Origin: Epiperipatus broadwayi
Lineage: Eukaryota; Onychophora; Udeonychophora; Euonychophora; Peripatidae
Direction: 5' to 3'
DNA: 64,000 nucleotides
Assembly: GCA_028023455.1 (NCBI GenBank)
Contig: JAQFVV010000022.1
Span: 8,141,100 to 8,205,099 of the forward strand
Shown here: in pieces, positions 1-11,802 of the stretch
Numbering within the stretch: position 1 is the first letter of the stretch
Layout of the letters: the number at the start of each line of letters is the position of its first letter
Made by a program: the position numbers and the translations under genes
The notes under the pieces: model-generated
What the model saw: only the letters and a program-made list of their open reading frames with translations
The model's database searches: none
What the model was told of the DNA's origin: nothing

Positions 1-467
1 CAAGAGAAGAACAAGACCCTCTGGGTCTGAAAATGAAAAAAATGTTCATGCATTTGCATGGAACTGATTCAGGAGGATTCCATCAAAATAAATTTTCCAA
101 AGCAAAGATAAATATTTGGACTTAAATTTAAATCTATATAAAATAAAACGTAAATGGTCATGTCATAAGTTTATAATATACAAACATCTATTATATAGGC
201 TAAATCAAGGCCAACACACTTATTTTATATATAAAAAAATTTGATAAAGAAAATTAATCCCTATTTAATTAGAGATCTGCCCCATAGACCTTGCACATCT
301 AAAGAATTATTGATATGATAGCCTACAATAATATGTGATATGTTTGCATTCCCCTTCCCCCAAATGAATTATTTTTTGAAATTTCATTTCTTGTAATTGC
401 TTTCATTTAACATATTTTATTGCCACCAATTATTTTCTTACAGAAAGCACTTTTTGCTAGAATATAG
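1..467. other. gene-free AT-rich DNA
   Basis: No reading frame, RNA structure or repeat that I could tie to another part of the window. It leads directly into a family B repeat. Confidence 0.5.
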
Positions 468-720
468 GTGAAGAGTTGGAAGGTAAAATAGATTAAGGCC
501 TGCCCATTAATGTTTGAAGATTTTCTATTTTAATATAAACCAAACACTGATTATACATTGTGGGAGATGATGATCTGTACCAACTGATGTTCTCCATAAA
601 ATTTGTATATTGTAGATCATTTATCTTTTTCACATATGTGTGATCATGTGTATCATTTATATGAGATAGAGTGAATAGCTGAAGGGAGTTAAAGTCTGTG
701 TTCAAATCACCTATATTACA
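468..720 (+). repeat. family B repeat, copy 1 (5'-truncated)
   Basis: This copy shares its order of blocks with those at 5081, 11210 and 39880: a 'gaagagttgga' start, 'gtttgaagatt', 'ggagatgatgatctg', 'accaactgatg', 'gatcatttatc', then 'gagatagagtga..gctgaagggag' and 'ttcaaatc'. The last part resembles the A and B boxes of a tRNA promoter (B box close to GTTCGAACC in the best copy). It lacks the upstream part that copies 2 and 3 have. LINE copy 1 begins within about 50 bases of its end, so one of the two probably inserted next to or into the other. Confidence 0.7.
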
Positions 721-766
721 TTTAAACTCTGAGTATATGAATTATGCTTGTATTTCAAAAATATGA

Positions 767-1162
767 AGTTATCATTGTAAATTAGTTTTAACAATTCATT
801 CAGATAAATCAAGCTCTGATGATGATAGCGCCCATCTGATACATTACTCACCTCCACCCTCTAACAAACAAATTTCAGATATATCAAGCAGAAAGCCTCA
901 CAAATCCATAGAAAAAAAGAAGAAAACCATGGATCCTACAACTATTGATACCATTGATCCTTCTGACGAATCTCAGACAGATTACACTACTTCATCAGAC
1001 ACCGAAGACTTCATGGATGCGTTTCCTCAACCAACAACTATATCACCAATCCATCCACAAATTCAATCACAAGACTCTGATTGCCAAACAACATCAGTCC
1101 TCATTAACATGGAGATGTCCCACATTGACTTGGTACACTTTGCTGAGGACGGTTTGGATTAA
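767..1162 (+). pseudogene. LINE ORF1 C-terminal fragment
   Basis: An open frame of 131 codons without its N-terminal domains. It is polar and low in complexity: an acidic Ser/Asp stretch (SSSDDDS) at the start, a basic cluster (KKKKT) just before the internal Met at 929, then Asp/Ser/Thr/Gln-rich sequence ending in a TAA at 1160-1162. The same acidic-then-basic order (SDSDIEE, then KKYDKKRSRM) occurs in the last third of ORF1 of copy 2, which supports calling it the ORF1 tail and not a separate small gene. No zinc knuckle remains. It ends six bases before the ORF2 ATG. Identity as ORF1 is an inference from position and that similarity. Confidence 0.7.
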
Positions 1163-1168
1163 TCTATC

Positions 1169-4100
1169 ATGTTCTGCAAAATTGCTGGCATTAACATTCG
1201 CGGCATCAACTCAATTGATAGAGTTCTAGCTATTAAAAACTGGCTCTCGCTCTGCTCCCCTCATATACTTCTTATGGGTGAAACTAAATATCACCATAAG
1301 ACCGATCATAAAATACTATCTCTTCTCTCAACTCTCGGATTTACTAGATTTTCCATAGGCCATTCTGCTTCAGGTGGAGTCGGTATTCTGCTCAGCAAGT
1401 CAACACCACCAAACAGTTTTAGCATTCTATTCCTAGATGCCAATATTATTATCATAGAAATAGACTATTGGGGTTATCCAATCATCATAGCTTATATATA
1501 TATACAGCCAAAGACACCTCTCAATATCTAAAAATAATCCACATCCTAAATGCCATCAATGCTAACAGAGCCTCCCCTACTATTCTTCTGGGAGACTTTA
1601 ACACCACATACAATGACTTCAACAAGAGATTTTTGCATCTAATAAATCGCAGATTAATGTGTGGAGAGGGCTTCTTCCCTCCCAAAGCCTACTCTTTCTA
1701 TACTAAAACTAAAAAGTCACTGATTGATTTGGTTTACTACACCCCAGACCTCCATTTCAACCTTGATGCAGCCTTGGCCCCTGTTGCTTTCTCTGATCAT
1801 ATGGCTCTAATCTTACAACTTACACCTATTTCAATCCCTGCACCTATTGATGGACCTGGTAAAACTATGCGCATGATCACCCAATCAAATATGACCGAAG
1901 CGATAGTATCTGAGGCATACATCCTTTTCCAGAAAATAAACATCCTTTCCCTGCCTGCTGAGGAGGGCTGGTTTTCCTTCATTGGAATACTACAATCCAT
2001 ATTAAATCACCACACCAGGAAAATCAAAGGACCTAATGGCCTTCTAAATGATCTAACAGACATTAATATACAACTTCAAGCTTTACAGCAAAATTTCACA
2101 AATACAGAAAAAATCATCTTCCTTAAAAATCTCTACAAAATCAAGCAAAAGTCCCTTGCAGAATATATATCCATCAGAAGAGCCAAATGTTTCTTAGCAC
2201 AACAACACTGCTGGATGAGAGACTACCTTAGATGGGCACTGGGGTACAATAGAAAACAAATCACTCCCTTATCCATTAATTCTAATGGAACCAATCTCGT
2301 TGGCTTTCCAATGATGCAGCACATCAGCAAACAATTCTGCCAATTAATGCAAAAAGATGGAGCTCCTCCTATAAACAGCTGGTTGGATGCTGGTGACCCT
2401 GGCGAACATGGCATCACAGAAATCCAAATCAAAAAGAAGATAACATCTCTCCCTGACGGCGTTCATCCTGGCCTTCATGGCATCCCAAATTTCCTTCTCA
2501 AACACCTCAGTCAATTCACTGTGCCAATTATTAAAAAAATGATTGATCACCTAGCCTCCGGCAACAGAAACATAACAGATCTTTACCCAGTGGCACTCGT
2601 GCCTTTTATTAAAAAAGCAAAACCACTAAACGACATTAACAATATCCGGCCAATTTCCATGACCCCATTGCTTATCAAGATAATTGAGTCAGTCATTAAA
2701 GATCAAATCCAAACTCAAATCCTTAGCCATATCTCGTCAAACCAATATGGAAAAAAGGGATCATCAACCTCGCATGCTATGTCCAATGTAACTGCACTAT
2801 TCAATTACATCAGAGGACATCGTAAATCAAAACCTATTGCTGTCCAGCTGGATGTTGCGGCAGCATTTGATTCAGTCCAGATAAATATCCTCCTGGATAT
2901 TCTGTCGGAATGCAACATTCCAGCTGGGATTGTTCAGATGATCAGCAATCTGCTCAACAACAGAGAGATTTTTCTCTCTCTTGATGGCAAGATCACACCA
3001 GGCTTCAAGCCATACAAGTCGATCCCTCAAGGATCTCCACTCAGTGCCCTTTTCTTCACAGCATACATCAACCCTCTTCTGATGGATATAGAAAAAAACC
3101 TCCCTGGAATTTTCCTTCCCTCTCTCAATAAAAACTTCAATGTATTTGCATATATAGATGACATCATGGTTGTTCTTCCCACCATTAAATACCTTCCCCA
3201 TCTCATGAACATCTTAAACAGAAATACAGCGAAACTTGGCCTACAAATAAACTTTAACAAATCTTCCATCTGGAAGATTATGTCTGGTAAACAAATTAAC
3301 TCTCCCTTTTCTGCAAAACCCCAAAGATACCTAGGTTTCCCAATCTTCAAAACACCAACTGCAATGGCAAGAGAGATTCAAGATGCAATCCTCCATTCAA
3401 CTGAAGCCATCACCACGTCACTCTCTAGAGTATACCTTTCATTATATGGAAAGGTTGGCCTCCTCAACATGATCATAATGCCAAAAATCTCATATTACCT
3501 TCCATTCGTAAAAATGTCTAAACAATTTCAAAATAAAATCAACCGATTATGTACCAAACTTCTTTGGAGAGGAAGGACAGTTGCTATTAGCTTGCGAGGC
3601 ATCCAACGACCACGCAGGTTCAATGGACTGTCATTCCACTCAATACAAGCAATAATTTTACAGAAAACCCACAACACTCTACATAATCTGATCCTCTCCT
3701 GTGGATACTCCAACATTATTAAAAAAATTACACCGACAGATCGTCCTCCGCCCTCTGCCAGTTCATGGATAGCCTCCCTAATAGACCACCTACAACTTTA
3801 TAACCCAATAATGCCCTTTAACCTTAACAAAAAAATCACCTTATGGGAAGCATACAATATAATCAACTATAATCAACAACCCATAAAAACCAGCCTAAAA
3901 GTAACCAACCAAAGACTCATTTCACACTTTAAAAGATGGAGTCTGGAACCCAAATTCCTTGACTTCATCATTAAAATAAATCTCAATGCGCTTCCCACGA
4001 ATTGGTTCCTTTATCACCGAAGAGGTTTTGCCAGCATTGACCCTATATGTGGTCTGTGTGCTCGTGAAGATGAAACCATAGACCATATTATACACCGGTG

Positions 4101-4398
4101 CCCAAGACTTAAAACACTGAAAGATATAATTATAATCAATTCCAACATAAGACCTGATATGATTTTCTCACTTGAAAATGCCATTCATAATGGGTTTTTT
4201 TCAATAATAAGGCTTTCTACCTTTGTCCTATATTCCATATGGATAGTGAGATGCAAAACTCTCATGGAATTACCCCCGCCACAAATCATACCATTATTTT
4301 ATCAAACACTCAAAAAAATCAAGAAACGTGACCAGCTCCTGGCCTCCAGTAAAGTCTTTGATGACACCTGGTCTTTAACTGCACTTTCCTTTTCCTGA
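1169..4398 (+). CDS. LINE ORF2: endonuclease / reverse transcriptase (one frameshift)
   Basis: About 1,076 codons. The ATG at 1169 opens the apurinic/apyrimidinic-type endonuclease: INIRGIN near residue 10, metal-binding Glu in MGETK near residue 38, GDFN at 1591-1602 and the catalytic SDH at 1792-1800. The frame moves from the 1169 frame to the next between 1505 and 1510, just after a TA run; after that it is open to the TGA at 4396-4398. The RT has motif A LDVAAAFDSV (2848-2877), motif B SIPQGSPLS, catalytic YIDD at 3151-3162 and YLGFPI further on. A C-terminal C-x2-C-x8-H-x4-C finger lies at 4048-4101. No RNase H domain is visible. The encoded protein would nick DNA and reverse-transcribe its own RNA at the target. 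A single slip in a simple repeat suggests a fairly young copy. Confidence 0.85.
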
Positions 4399-4660
4399 TT
4401 ATCAACTCCCACCTACCCAGCATTATAGAATAGGAAATTCTAAAAGAAAATATTCATGTTTATATAAAAAATGCTTATTCCATTAATCAAGTTAATAGAA
4501 TCTCATCACTATACCTAACCACATAAGAGTATAACAACTGTACTCTCATAACAAAATCTAGCCAGATAACAAATAGAACATTATACAATCATATTATTGT
4601 ACAATTTATTCATTTATCTATCCTTTATTAGTATGTAATCACTATTTATTGTTAATAAAA

Positions 4661-5080
4661 TTTTTGTTGAAATGAACACAGAATTTGAAACAATACTTTT
4701 GAACTTTGACCTTATACTTGCAATTCATGCCTTATGAATAGCTGCTATTTAATGCACTTGACAGTAATTTTATGTTTTTACTTAATACATTTTTAATCAT
4801 AAATAGAATACTTTTTAGAAATTCATTTTTTATTAGACATAAATGATTGGTTTCATTTACATTCTTATTCCACCATTTTCTTTCTTAAGGATTCCTTTTT
4901 GTACTGCTTTGCTAGCTAAATAATTATTTTCATCTTTTTATTTAATATATTTCTTACTATAAATTTAAAAATAAATACGTACATATATATATTTAAACTC
5001 TGTGTGAGTATTATTTTACATATATAATAAAAATAATAAATATAACAGTAATTAACCATTGTATAATATATTATATAGTG
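4661..5080. other. gene-free AT-rich DNA
   Basis: A/T-rich sequence with short AT runs near 4980-5030. No feature that I can support. Confidence 0.5.
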
Positions 5081-5440
5081 CCATGAGGGGTCAAAGTGAG
5101 TTAAAGTTAACATGGGCATGACAATAATATTGGCATTAACAAGGAATTTTTCACATTCCATCCGATTTTTAATGGCATAGATAGCTGAAAAGTTGGAGGG
5201 TGGAATAGATTAAAGCCTGTTTATTAAAGTTTGAAGATTTTCCATTTTAATACAACCCAAGCACTGATTATATATGTGTGGGAAATGATGACCTGGACCA
5301 ACTGGTTCAGCATGAAATATATATACTGGAGATCATTTACCTTTTTCACTTATGTGCGATCATAGATATTGATTGTATGAGATAGAGTGAATCGCTGAAG
5401 GGAGCTGGAAAATCTGTGTTCAAATCCCCTATTTTACATA
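5081..5440 (+). repeat. family B repeat, copy 2
   Basis: A longer copy that begins with the 'catgaggggtca' block also seen at 11430 and, inverted, near 19700 and 39870. It then follows the same order of blocks as copy 1 and ends in the tRNA-promoter-like segment at about 5375-5435 ('gagatagagtga', then 'gttcaaatcccc'). Confidence 0.75.
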
Positions 5441-6154
5441 TTTGTAAATGTGATACATAGATAGCAAACTGACTAGTTTAAAACAGATATGGTTGTTAAA
5501 TGTGAAACATTTGGCCAATAATTTTTTTAAGTTGCCATAAAGTCAGATATATCACCAAATTAAGGCATAAATTTGTACTGTGTGTCTCAAATCAATCTTT
5601 TCTTCCTGAGTATTAAAGAGCAAATCCTTCATACAGATAGTTATAAGAAGTGGGGGTTTTGTGAGATTCAAAAACAATAAAAGAGCTGGATTCCATTTTC
5701 ATTTAAATTACTAGAGTCTCATCAGAAAGTTCGTAGTAGTTTAGTGTCATAATATATATTTTTTCACTAATAAAGTTTAATAGCTTCCCTCTTTATGTAG
5801 ATGTCTCCAGACACAAGCCATATACTGGATTCCATTCTATCTCTGTACATTATTTTATAATATTAGTGAATAGCAAGGCACAATTACCATTATGAACATT
5901 ATCTCAAACTGAACAACTTAATTTTTACTCGGAGAAGCACTATATAATGCAAATCAACTAGTACATTAAATAGTATTCACTTTTATCATACAGCTCAACT
6001 ACCATTCTGAATAGCATTCTTGAAAGTCACAATAATTATTGTGATTGATATCACCATTTGACAAAAGATAATAGTCATTTCAAAAAATATTCTAAACAAC
6101 CAACCAATTTTGCACAATATATCTGAATGATAATGCAGTCAGTCTAAGTAACTT
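5441..6154. other. gene-free AT-rich DNA
   Basis: No coding frame or recognised repeat. A short self-complementary stretch, 'aataattattgtgattgat', lies near 6031 but is not distinctive. Confidence 0.45.
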
Positions 6155-6408
6155 CAGTAGAAAACTCTTCATACAGTAGTGCCACCCAATGCAACCCTTA
6201 GTAATCAATGGCTGCAAGAAGAATTGAGAATGAAATTCTTATCTAGTGCTTACTCATCCAATATTTCCAGACTAGTTTCTAGCTTGTGGCATTCATCAGT
6301 GAGGAATTTTGGATTTGAGAGCTCTGCATCTATCTACTGTGTGAAGAGTTTACTACTGTATTAACAACTTTTGTGCATAAGAAATAGTGATCATGTGATA
6401 TTTTAGTA
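6155..6408. repeat. family A fold-back repeat, copy 1
   Basis: Shares 'atctagtgcttactcatcc', 'ccagactagtttct' and 'catcagtgagga' with the units at 17045, 36165, 53008 and 55197. The ends carry a short inverted match: 'actcttcatacagtagt' near 6164 and its imperfect complement near 6335. The tail 'gtgatcatgtgat' is also shared with other copies. Non-coding; the 61-codon frame inside it is only this repeat. Confidence 0.7.
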
Positions 6409-8224
6409 ATTTTATATGAAATAACTTCACTGACTAGTAGAAACAATTATGAATTTGTTAACAAAGTATTTGTTCATTTTTACAATATTTTTTCCCTTTA
6501 CTTTAATATTATACATATCCATGTTCAGAAATTTATACAGAAATGGTAGACATATATTGTTTTAAAGTTAGCTTTTTTAATGCTAAGCATGATTTTGATG
6601 TATTGTATATCATAACCACAGAAAAAAGTATTTTATTCCCGACTCTTTTAAATGTTGTACCAAAATGTAATTATGCAAACCCAGACTACATTTTTTTTTG
6701 CATATATTATAGTTACAATCAGGACATACTAAGGATATTTGCCATCCAGATATAATAAAATAATGTCATTCATTAAATATTTTGCATCAATAATTTTTTC
6801 ATCATTGCTGAAAAGTTAAGCAAACCATTTGAATTTATATGCCCATATTTTGTAGACCCATATCTCTATATATGTCTAGCAAAAGTTTGATAACAATTCC
6901 TCATCTGATTATAATAAAGATTTTATATGATGATTGGCAAAACATATGTCCAATACTCTTCCAATGCTGAAGACACTATTATTCATTTGACATCTATATA
7001 TTTTTTTAAAAATGGAGGAATAAAAACATTTTCAAAATTAATCTGGTTCTGACAAATAAATATAGGGCTCTGCATTAAAAATATAGTTTTAAATATGAAC
7101 TGACTTTGATGATGGCCTAGACTTGAATCAAATTAATAAGAAAAGTAATTGATAATCTACACTTTGTGCAGTGGTGAAATGGCAAACTCTGGAGTTTAAT
7201 TAAGATCCACTGATTACAGTTAGGACTTGAACGACCAGTTTTGTGCTTGAACGCCAAACTATTTGATTATTTAATTACGACCATTTTTACTAAGAATTGT
7301 GATACAAAAAACAATTCACTTTTTTCTATAGACTTTATCCTTTTATAACCATAAATTATTAACCTTGTTTGTGATTTTTTAGCTTGCAAAAAATATATAC
7401 ATCAATTTTTTTAACTGTCCTTTTATTTACGAGGAAACCCCTTTTCATTTATTGGGGAGTGAAAACCAATGAACTATTTATTAATAGCTTCTGATTTACA
7501 TAAAATTTACACTCAAAATAATTGAGAATTCAAACTTTTCCGGCTTATTTTATAAGACTTTTTATTTATTTATTTCAAATTACAAATCATTAATTTAGTT
7601 TTTGAAAGATTCAAATCATTTATTTTTATGGCCCGCCTAAATCTAATATGCAAAGGCATATTAAAAAAAAGTTTTAAATTGCTTGAAATGTTACGAGCGC
7701 TGTTCATTTATTTCTTTAATCTGATAATTTATATCAAACTATTTTTCGGTCTGCCACCTTCACGTTTTTTTCCGACGCCAGAATTTCGTTCCACTTATGT
7801 GAATAGACAACCTATTGATTCCAGGTCGCTAGAATAGTAATACTGTTCTTAAATATTCGCTCCCTCTCCTCTTCCACATCGTTAATTTTAATCTTAATAT
7901 TTTATTATTAATGCACGTTTATTGACTTGAATACTATCCATAAGTATGAAGGAATGAGTCCTGAATGAAATGCATATAGCACAAAAAATTGCTTTATTCA
8001 TTAAATTTAAGCCTGTGTAAAAAAAAAAATATTAATAAATTTCCAAATATATAAAATAATATTAATTGACATTCAAATTACTTTATATTTAACTCTTTAT
8101 GGAACAACAAGTATAAGAAAAGAAAACTATTTGAATAGCTAACTCACTGTAGTGTTCTTCATAAAGGAAAAGTATAGATGAATGATTGCTAATTAGATTT
8201 GTAATGGGCAAATGATGAGAGTTT
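6409..8224. other. gene-free AT-rich DNA
   Basis: No exon-like or transposon protein signal. The 60-70 codon frames at 6543-6755 and 7628-7837 have the composition of random AT-rich DNA. A patch near 7620-7860 is slightly richer in G+C but I cannot assign it. Confidence 0.45.
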
Positions 8225-8960
8225 GAATAGCTTTCCATCCTGTTTCAGACTCTAGCTAAGAATAATTAGATACCCATTTACCAACCAATATTAAACTGCT
8301 TCAGACTCTAGCTAAGAATAATTCGATATCCATTTACCAATTAATAGCAAATGGATATCTAGATTATCTAAATTTGTTTCTAACCTGAAAAAGTTATCAA
8401 GCTTTGTCCAGTTCGAATTGTGGTCACACAAAAAATATTGCAGACAAAAGAATTACTCAGTAGGTTGTCCACCTGTCATAAGAAGAGGATTAGAGCAGTT
8501 TTCTTTCTTGCTTTACTATCTAGCTAAAAATAATTAGATACCCATTGGGAAACCAATATAGATTGATAAATTATCTGTACTACCCAATAAAAATCTAAAC
8601 CTAACTAAAACTTAGAAAATGCAGTTTAGATGTAAACCCAGGACATGGGCATAACAAGTAGATATACTACTACTAAGATCTTTCCACCAAACTTATATAG
8701 ATACTATTATATATGCATTTGAGAATACAGATATTAAGATGATGGTCAGACTTCAAGAGCATCTAGCATTTATATAAAATGAATAACTTAAATATAAACT
8801 GTTTCAAAGCAAACCTCATAAAAATAATTGATGAAGGAAAATATATTTACTGAGCAAACCAAATTCTGGATGATGATATTTTTTTTAAATAATCTTCTAA
8901 CTAAAAATAGCTAAATATCTATTTATTAGTTAATAGTTGAATGATTTTCTGTGTTTATCC
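8225..8960. repeat. family D cluster with a local tandem duplication
   Basis: The phrase 'ctagctaagaataatt' followed by 'gatacccatttacc' occurs twice about 57 bases apart (8250-8343), again in altered form at 8518-8560, and as a weaker match near 8897. A related phrase recurs near 24618. This suggests a short interspersed repeat with a local tandem duplication. No coding capacity and no promoter boxes were seen. Confidence 0.5.
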
Positions 8961-11196
8961 AGGGCTAGGGCTACTATATTAAAAAAAGCATTCTTGTAAC
9001 CTGAAAAAAATATAGGTTTTATCTGGATTATATTGTAACACTAGGTCATATTTTATATTCTTTTAATTATTTTTGATGGGATGGACAATTCATCAATATA
9101 AGGGTCTTCTGCATTCACATAACATGTCGCAGACACAGTTCTTGTTTTTCATTATTTCAAGTTTAATTTATCTGATATCTGTGGTATTTATAGTTACACT
9201 GAAATATCTATCATTGTTCTTTTTAATGTTTCTTTTTGCTATCTATTTAAAATTTTCTTAATGGTAGTTGATGGATAACCATTTTTTATGAGAATTTATT
9301 CTATGATGAACTCTAAACAGTCATTTTTGTTCTGTTTTATAATAATAGCATATCATGCTTTTTGTATTTTTGTCATGATTGTATTTATCTGCTATGTATA
9401 TTCCAGGATGTATGGGATTTCTGTTAATAGTAATTTTGATTTTGCCATTAACTAGTCTTCTCATAAGAATGTAAACTTTTATTCCTGCTCTAATTCTGTT
9501 TTAAAGTTAAGTGAAAGAAATAAGCTGTTAGTCGGTAGCCAGAGTTCTTATTATAGTATTATATCATGTGACCATACTGTACCATTGACCTGATAAAACC
9601 ACATTTTTGGGAGTATTAATCTCTTCTATTATTATAAACTTGTTATAATTAAGTATTAAAAAAGATAGTAGTTAATATTCAAAACTTTTATATTGCATTA
9701 GGCATGCTTTTGGTTGACCACTTCCAGAATCATAATCCTGTTTCATTTAGCAGTTGAAAATTATACCTATATATGAATGTAATTTATTATGTAAATGAGG
9801 CATTTAAATATTCCATTTTTTTGGTAATGGAACACATGAATCTTTTCTGTTGGTTGCATTTAATTTTTTTGTAATTTTTTTATGTCTCTTTATATTTTTG
9901 TTTTCTATCTTTTTTTTTCAGAACAAACTGTCATCATATCATTAGGAATGAGAGTATATCAAGGAAAACCAAATTATATTCATTATTTTCTTTTGCTATA
10001 TTTTATAAGTATGTGTTCTGGATGATTCTCTTAAATCTATTTGCCTGTGATTCTCCATAATACACAGAATTACAAAATGGAGCACTAAATGTAATTTTGT
10101 AAACTACTTGAGAGATGTACTCAGATTGTCTTTGACTTATTTAACAAATCGTTTAGTGATGGAGGCAATCTAAAACTGATCTTATAAATATCAGCATATA
10201 TATTCCTTAGTTTTTTGCTATTTTAGGGATGTATGGAAGACTTAATCTCTTCTATATAAATGTTTTTAATCACAGGTAAATCTATAGCCATATCTTAATT
10301 TTGTTCAAAAAATTCAATGCTGTACTGAACGTATGCCAAGAATTCAATTATCAAAAGTGTTCTAATTATAGATTATCATCTTTATTTAATATTTTTTTAC
10401 AATAAGTAATATTTGATCATTGAGCACATTTGTGAATATTTTCTTTTTAAAGTTGCTTACAGAATAATGGCAGAGAATCCCATAAATCAACTTAATGTGA
10501 TGTTTGAAAAAATTGAAAAATCATGATAACTCTTATAAATAATTAATTATAGCAAATTTCTTATGATATTAGTTAGAACAGTATTGTTGATTAATCATCC
10601 TCTTAAATTCAATGCTTTTAATTTTTGTCTTCGACTCTGTCAATGACCAGGCCAAATAATACCACTGAAAACGGTGTACTCTATTTAAAAAAAAAAACTT
10701 TGCACAAACAGCAATATATTTTCTTTTTATATTTTTAAGTTTTACTTATACTGTACTCCTATTTAATGTAAAATAAAATATTTAAGATAATTTTTTTTGT
10801 GTTCTTTAATAATAAAATCGATGAGTTTCTATATTTGGAATGATTAATTGAACATTTATTTTTGCAGTGAATATTATTTTATAAATCTAAATTCAATTTT
10901 TGTTTTCAGACATTGACAACTTCTGTTGGAACGACAAAATATTAATATTTAAACGGATATTTACTAGATATAGAACAGATTATATACTAATTCATATTCT
11001 GTGTGCTTTTTAGTTTACCAAAATTAAAAATGGAAACAAAATAAAAGTATATACTATTTATTCTTTTTATTTCATATAATATATAAATATATTACAGAAT
11101 TTCAAAGATATAAAAGAATTCTGGAGTACAGTATTTATAGTAAAAAACGTTATAATAGGTAGGGCTTTTGTAAACACTAATCTAACTTTTAGTTAC
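8961..11196. other. gene-free AT-rich DNA with a faint Penelope-like trace
   Basis: Mostly unassigned AT-rich DNA; the short frame at 9073-9261 looks like chance. Around 10460-10515 one frame reads NPINQLN followed by a few hydrophobic residues, resembling NPINQSN in the C-terminus of the Penelope-like fragment at 23549. The stretch is too short to call. Confidence 0.3.
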
Positions 11197-11209
11197 ATAA
11201 ACTAGCATA

Positions 11210-11789
11210 CATTGTACAGGCTTAAATCTGTATTTATATATGTAATATATGCAATATGAGATGGCACTGAGAGTGGTGGATCGTGTGAAAGTCTGAGTTC
11301 GAACCCCGCATATATTACATATATAAATGCAGGTTTAAGCCTGTACAATGTATTAATTTATATAAATGGTGTGTAAAAGGTCTGCCCATCCCTCACATAT
11401 GTATGTATAAATGGATTATTCTCCTGTACATGAGGGGTCAGAATGACTAATATGTCAACATGGGTAGGATGACAACTTTGGCACTAACCAGGGCTTTGAA
11501 CGTTCCATCATCAGATTTTCAATGAAATAGAAGGCTAAAGAGTTGTGAGTTGGAATAGTTTGAAGCCTGTCCATTAAAGTATGAAGATTGGCTATCTTAA
11601 TATAAAGCTGAGTACTGATTATATGTGTGAGGATAGTAATCTAGACCAACTGATGATTGCTGGTTTAGCATGAAATACGTATATTGGTGATTATTTATTT
11701 TTTCAACATGTGTGTGATCAGGTGGGTCAGCAATATGAGATGGCACTGAGAGTGGTGGGTCGTGTGAAAGTCTGAGTTCGAACCTGCAT
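11210..11789 (+). mobile_element. family B element, copy 3, full length with target-site duplication
   Basis: Flanked by a perfect 13-bp direct repeat, 'ataaactagcata', at 11197-11209 and 11790-11802, as expected for a target-site duplication. Inside, a tRNA-promoter-like segment occurs twice with near identity (about 11253-11305 and 11729-11785). Each has an A-box-like 'tggcactgagagtgg' and about 35 bases later a B-box-like 'gagttcgaacc'. The first copy sits between inverted arms of about 45 bp (11209-11253 and 11308-11352, containing 'tacattgtacaggctt' and its complement). The middle carries the family B body. No open reading frame, so any movement would depend on enzymes made elsewhere. 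Whether it is a SINE or a DNA element is not settled. Confidence 0.75.
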
Positions 11790-11802
11790 ATAAACTAGCA
11801 TA

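Larger units (their letters stand above)
767..4660 (+). mobile_element. non-LTR retrotransposon (LINE), copy 1, 5'-truncated
   Basis: A LINE with the end of ORF1 followed six bases later by ORF2. The coding part is visibly richer in G+C than the flanks. The 5' boundary is set where the ORF1 frame first opens (stop codon just upstream at 764-766), so most of ORF1 is missing. This suggests the 5' truncation typical of target-primed reverse transcription. The 3' untranslated part runs about 260 bases to an AATAAA at 4654-4659. I see no clear A tail or target-site duplication, so the 3' end is approximate. Copy 2 at 26527-32318 on the other strand is a divergent relative. Confidence 0.85.

Noticed and set aside
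929-1162. A separate 77-residue small protein starting at the ATG at 929
   Set aside because: The frame is open upstream to 767 and has the acidic-basic order of the LINE ORF1 tail.
7150-7245. Possible tRNA-like promoter boxes on the minus strand
   Set aside because: A B-box-like sequence is present but no A box at proper spacing.
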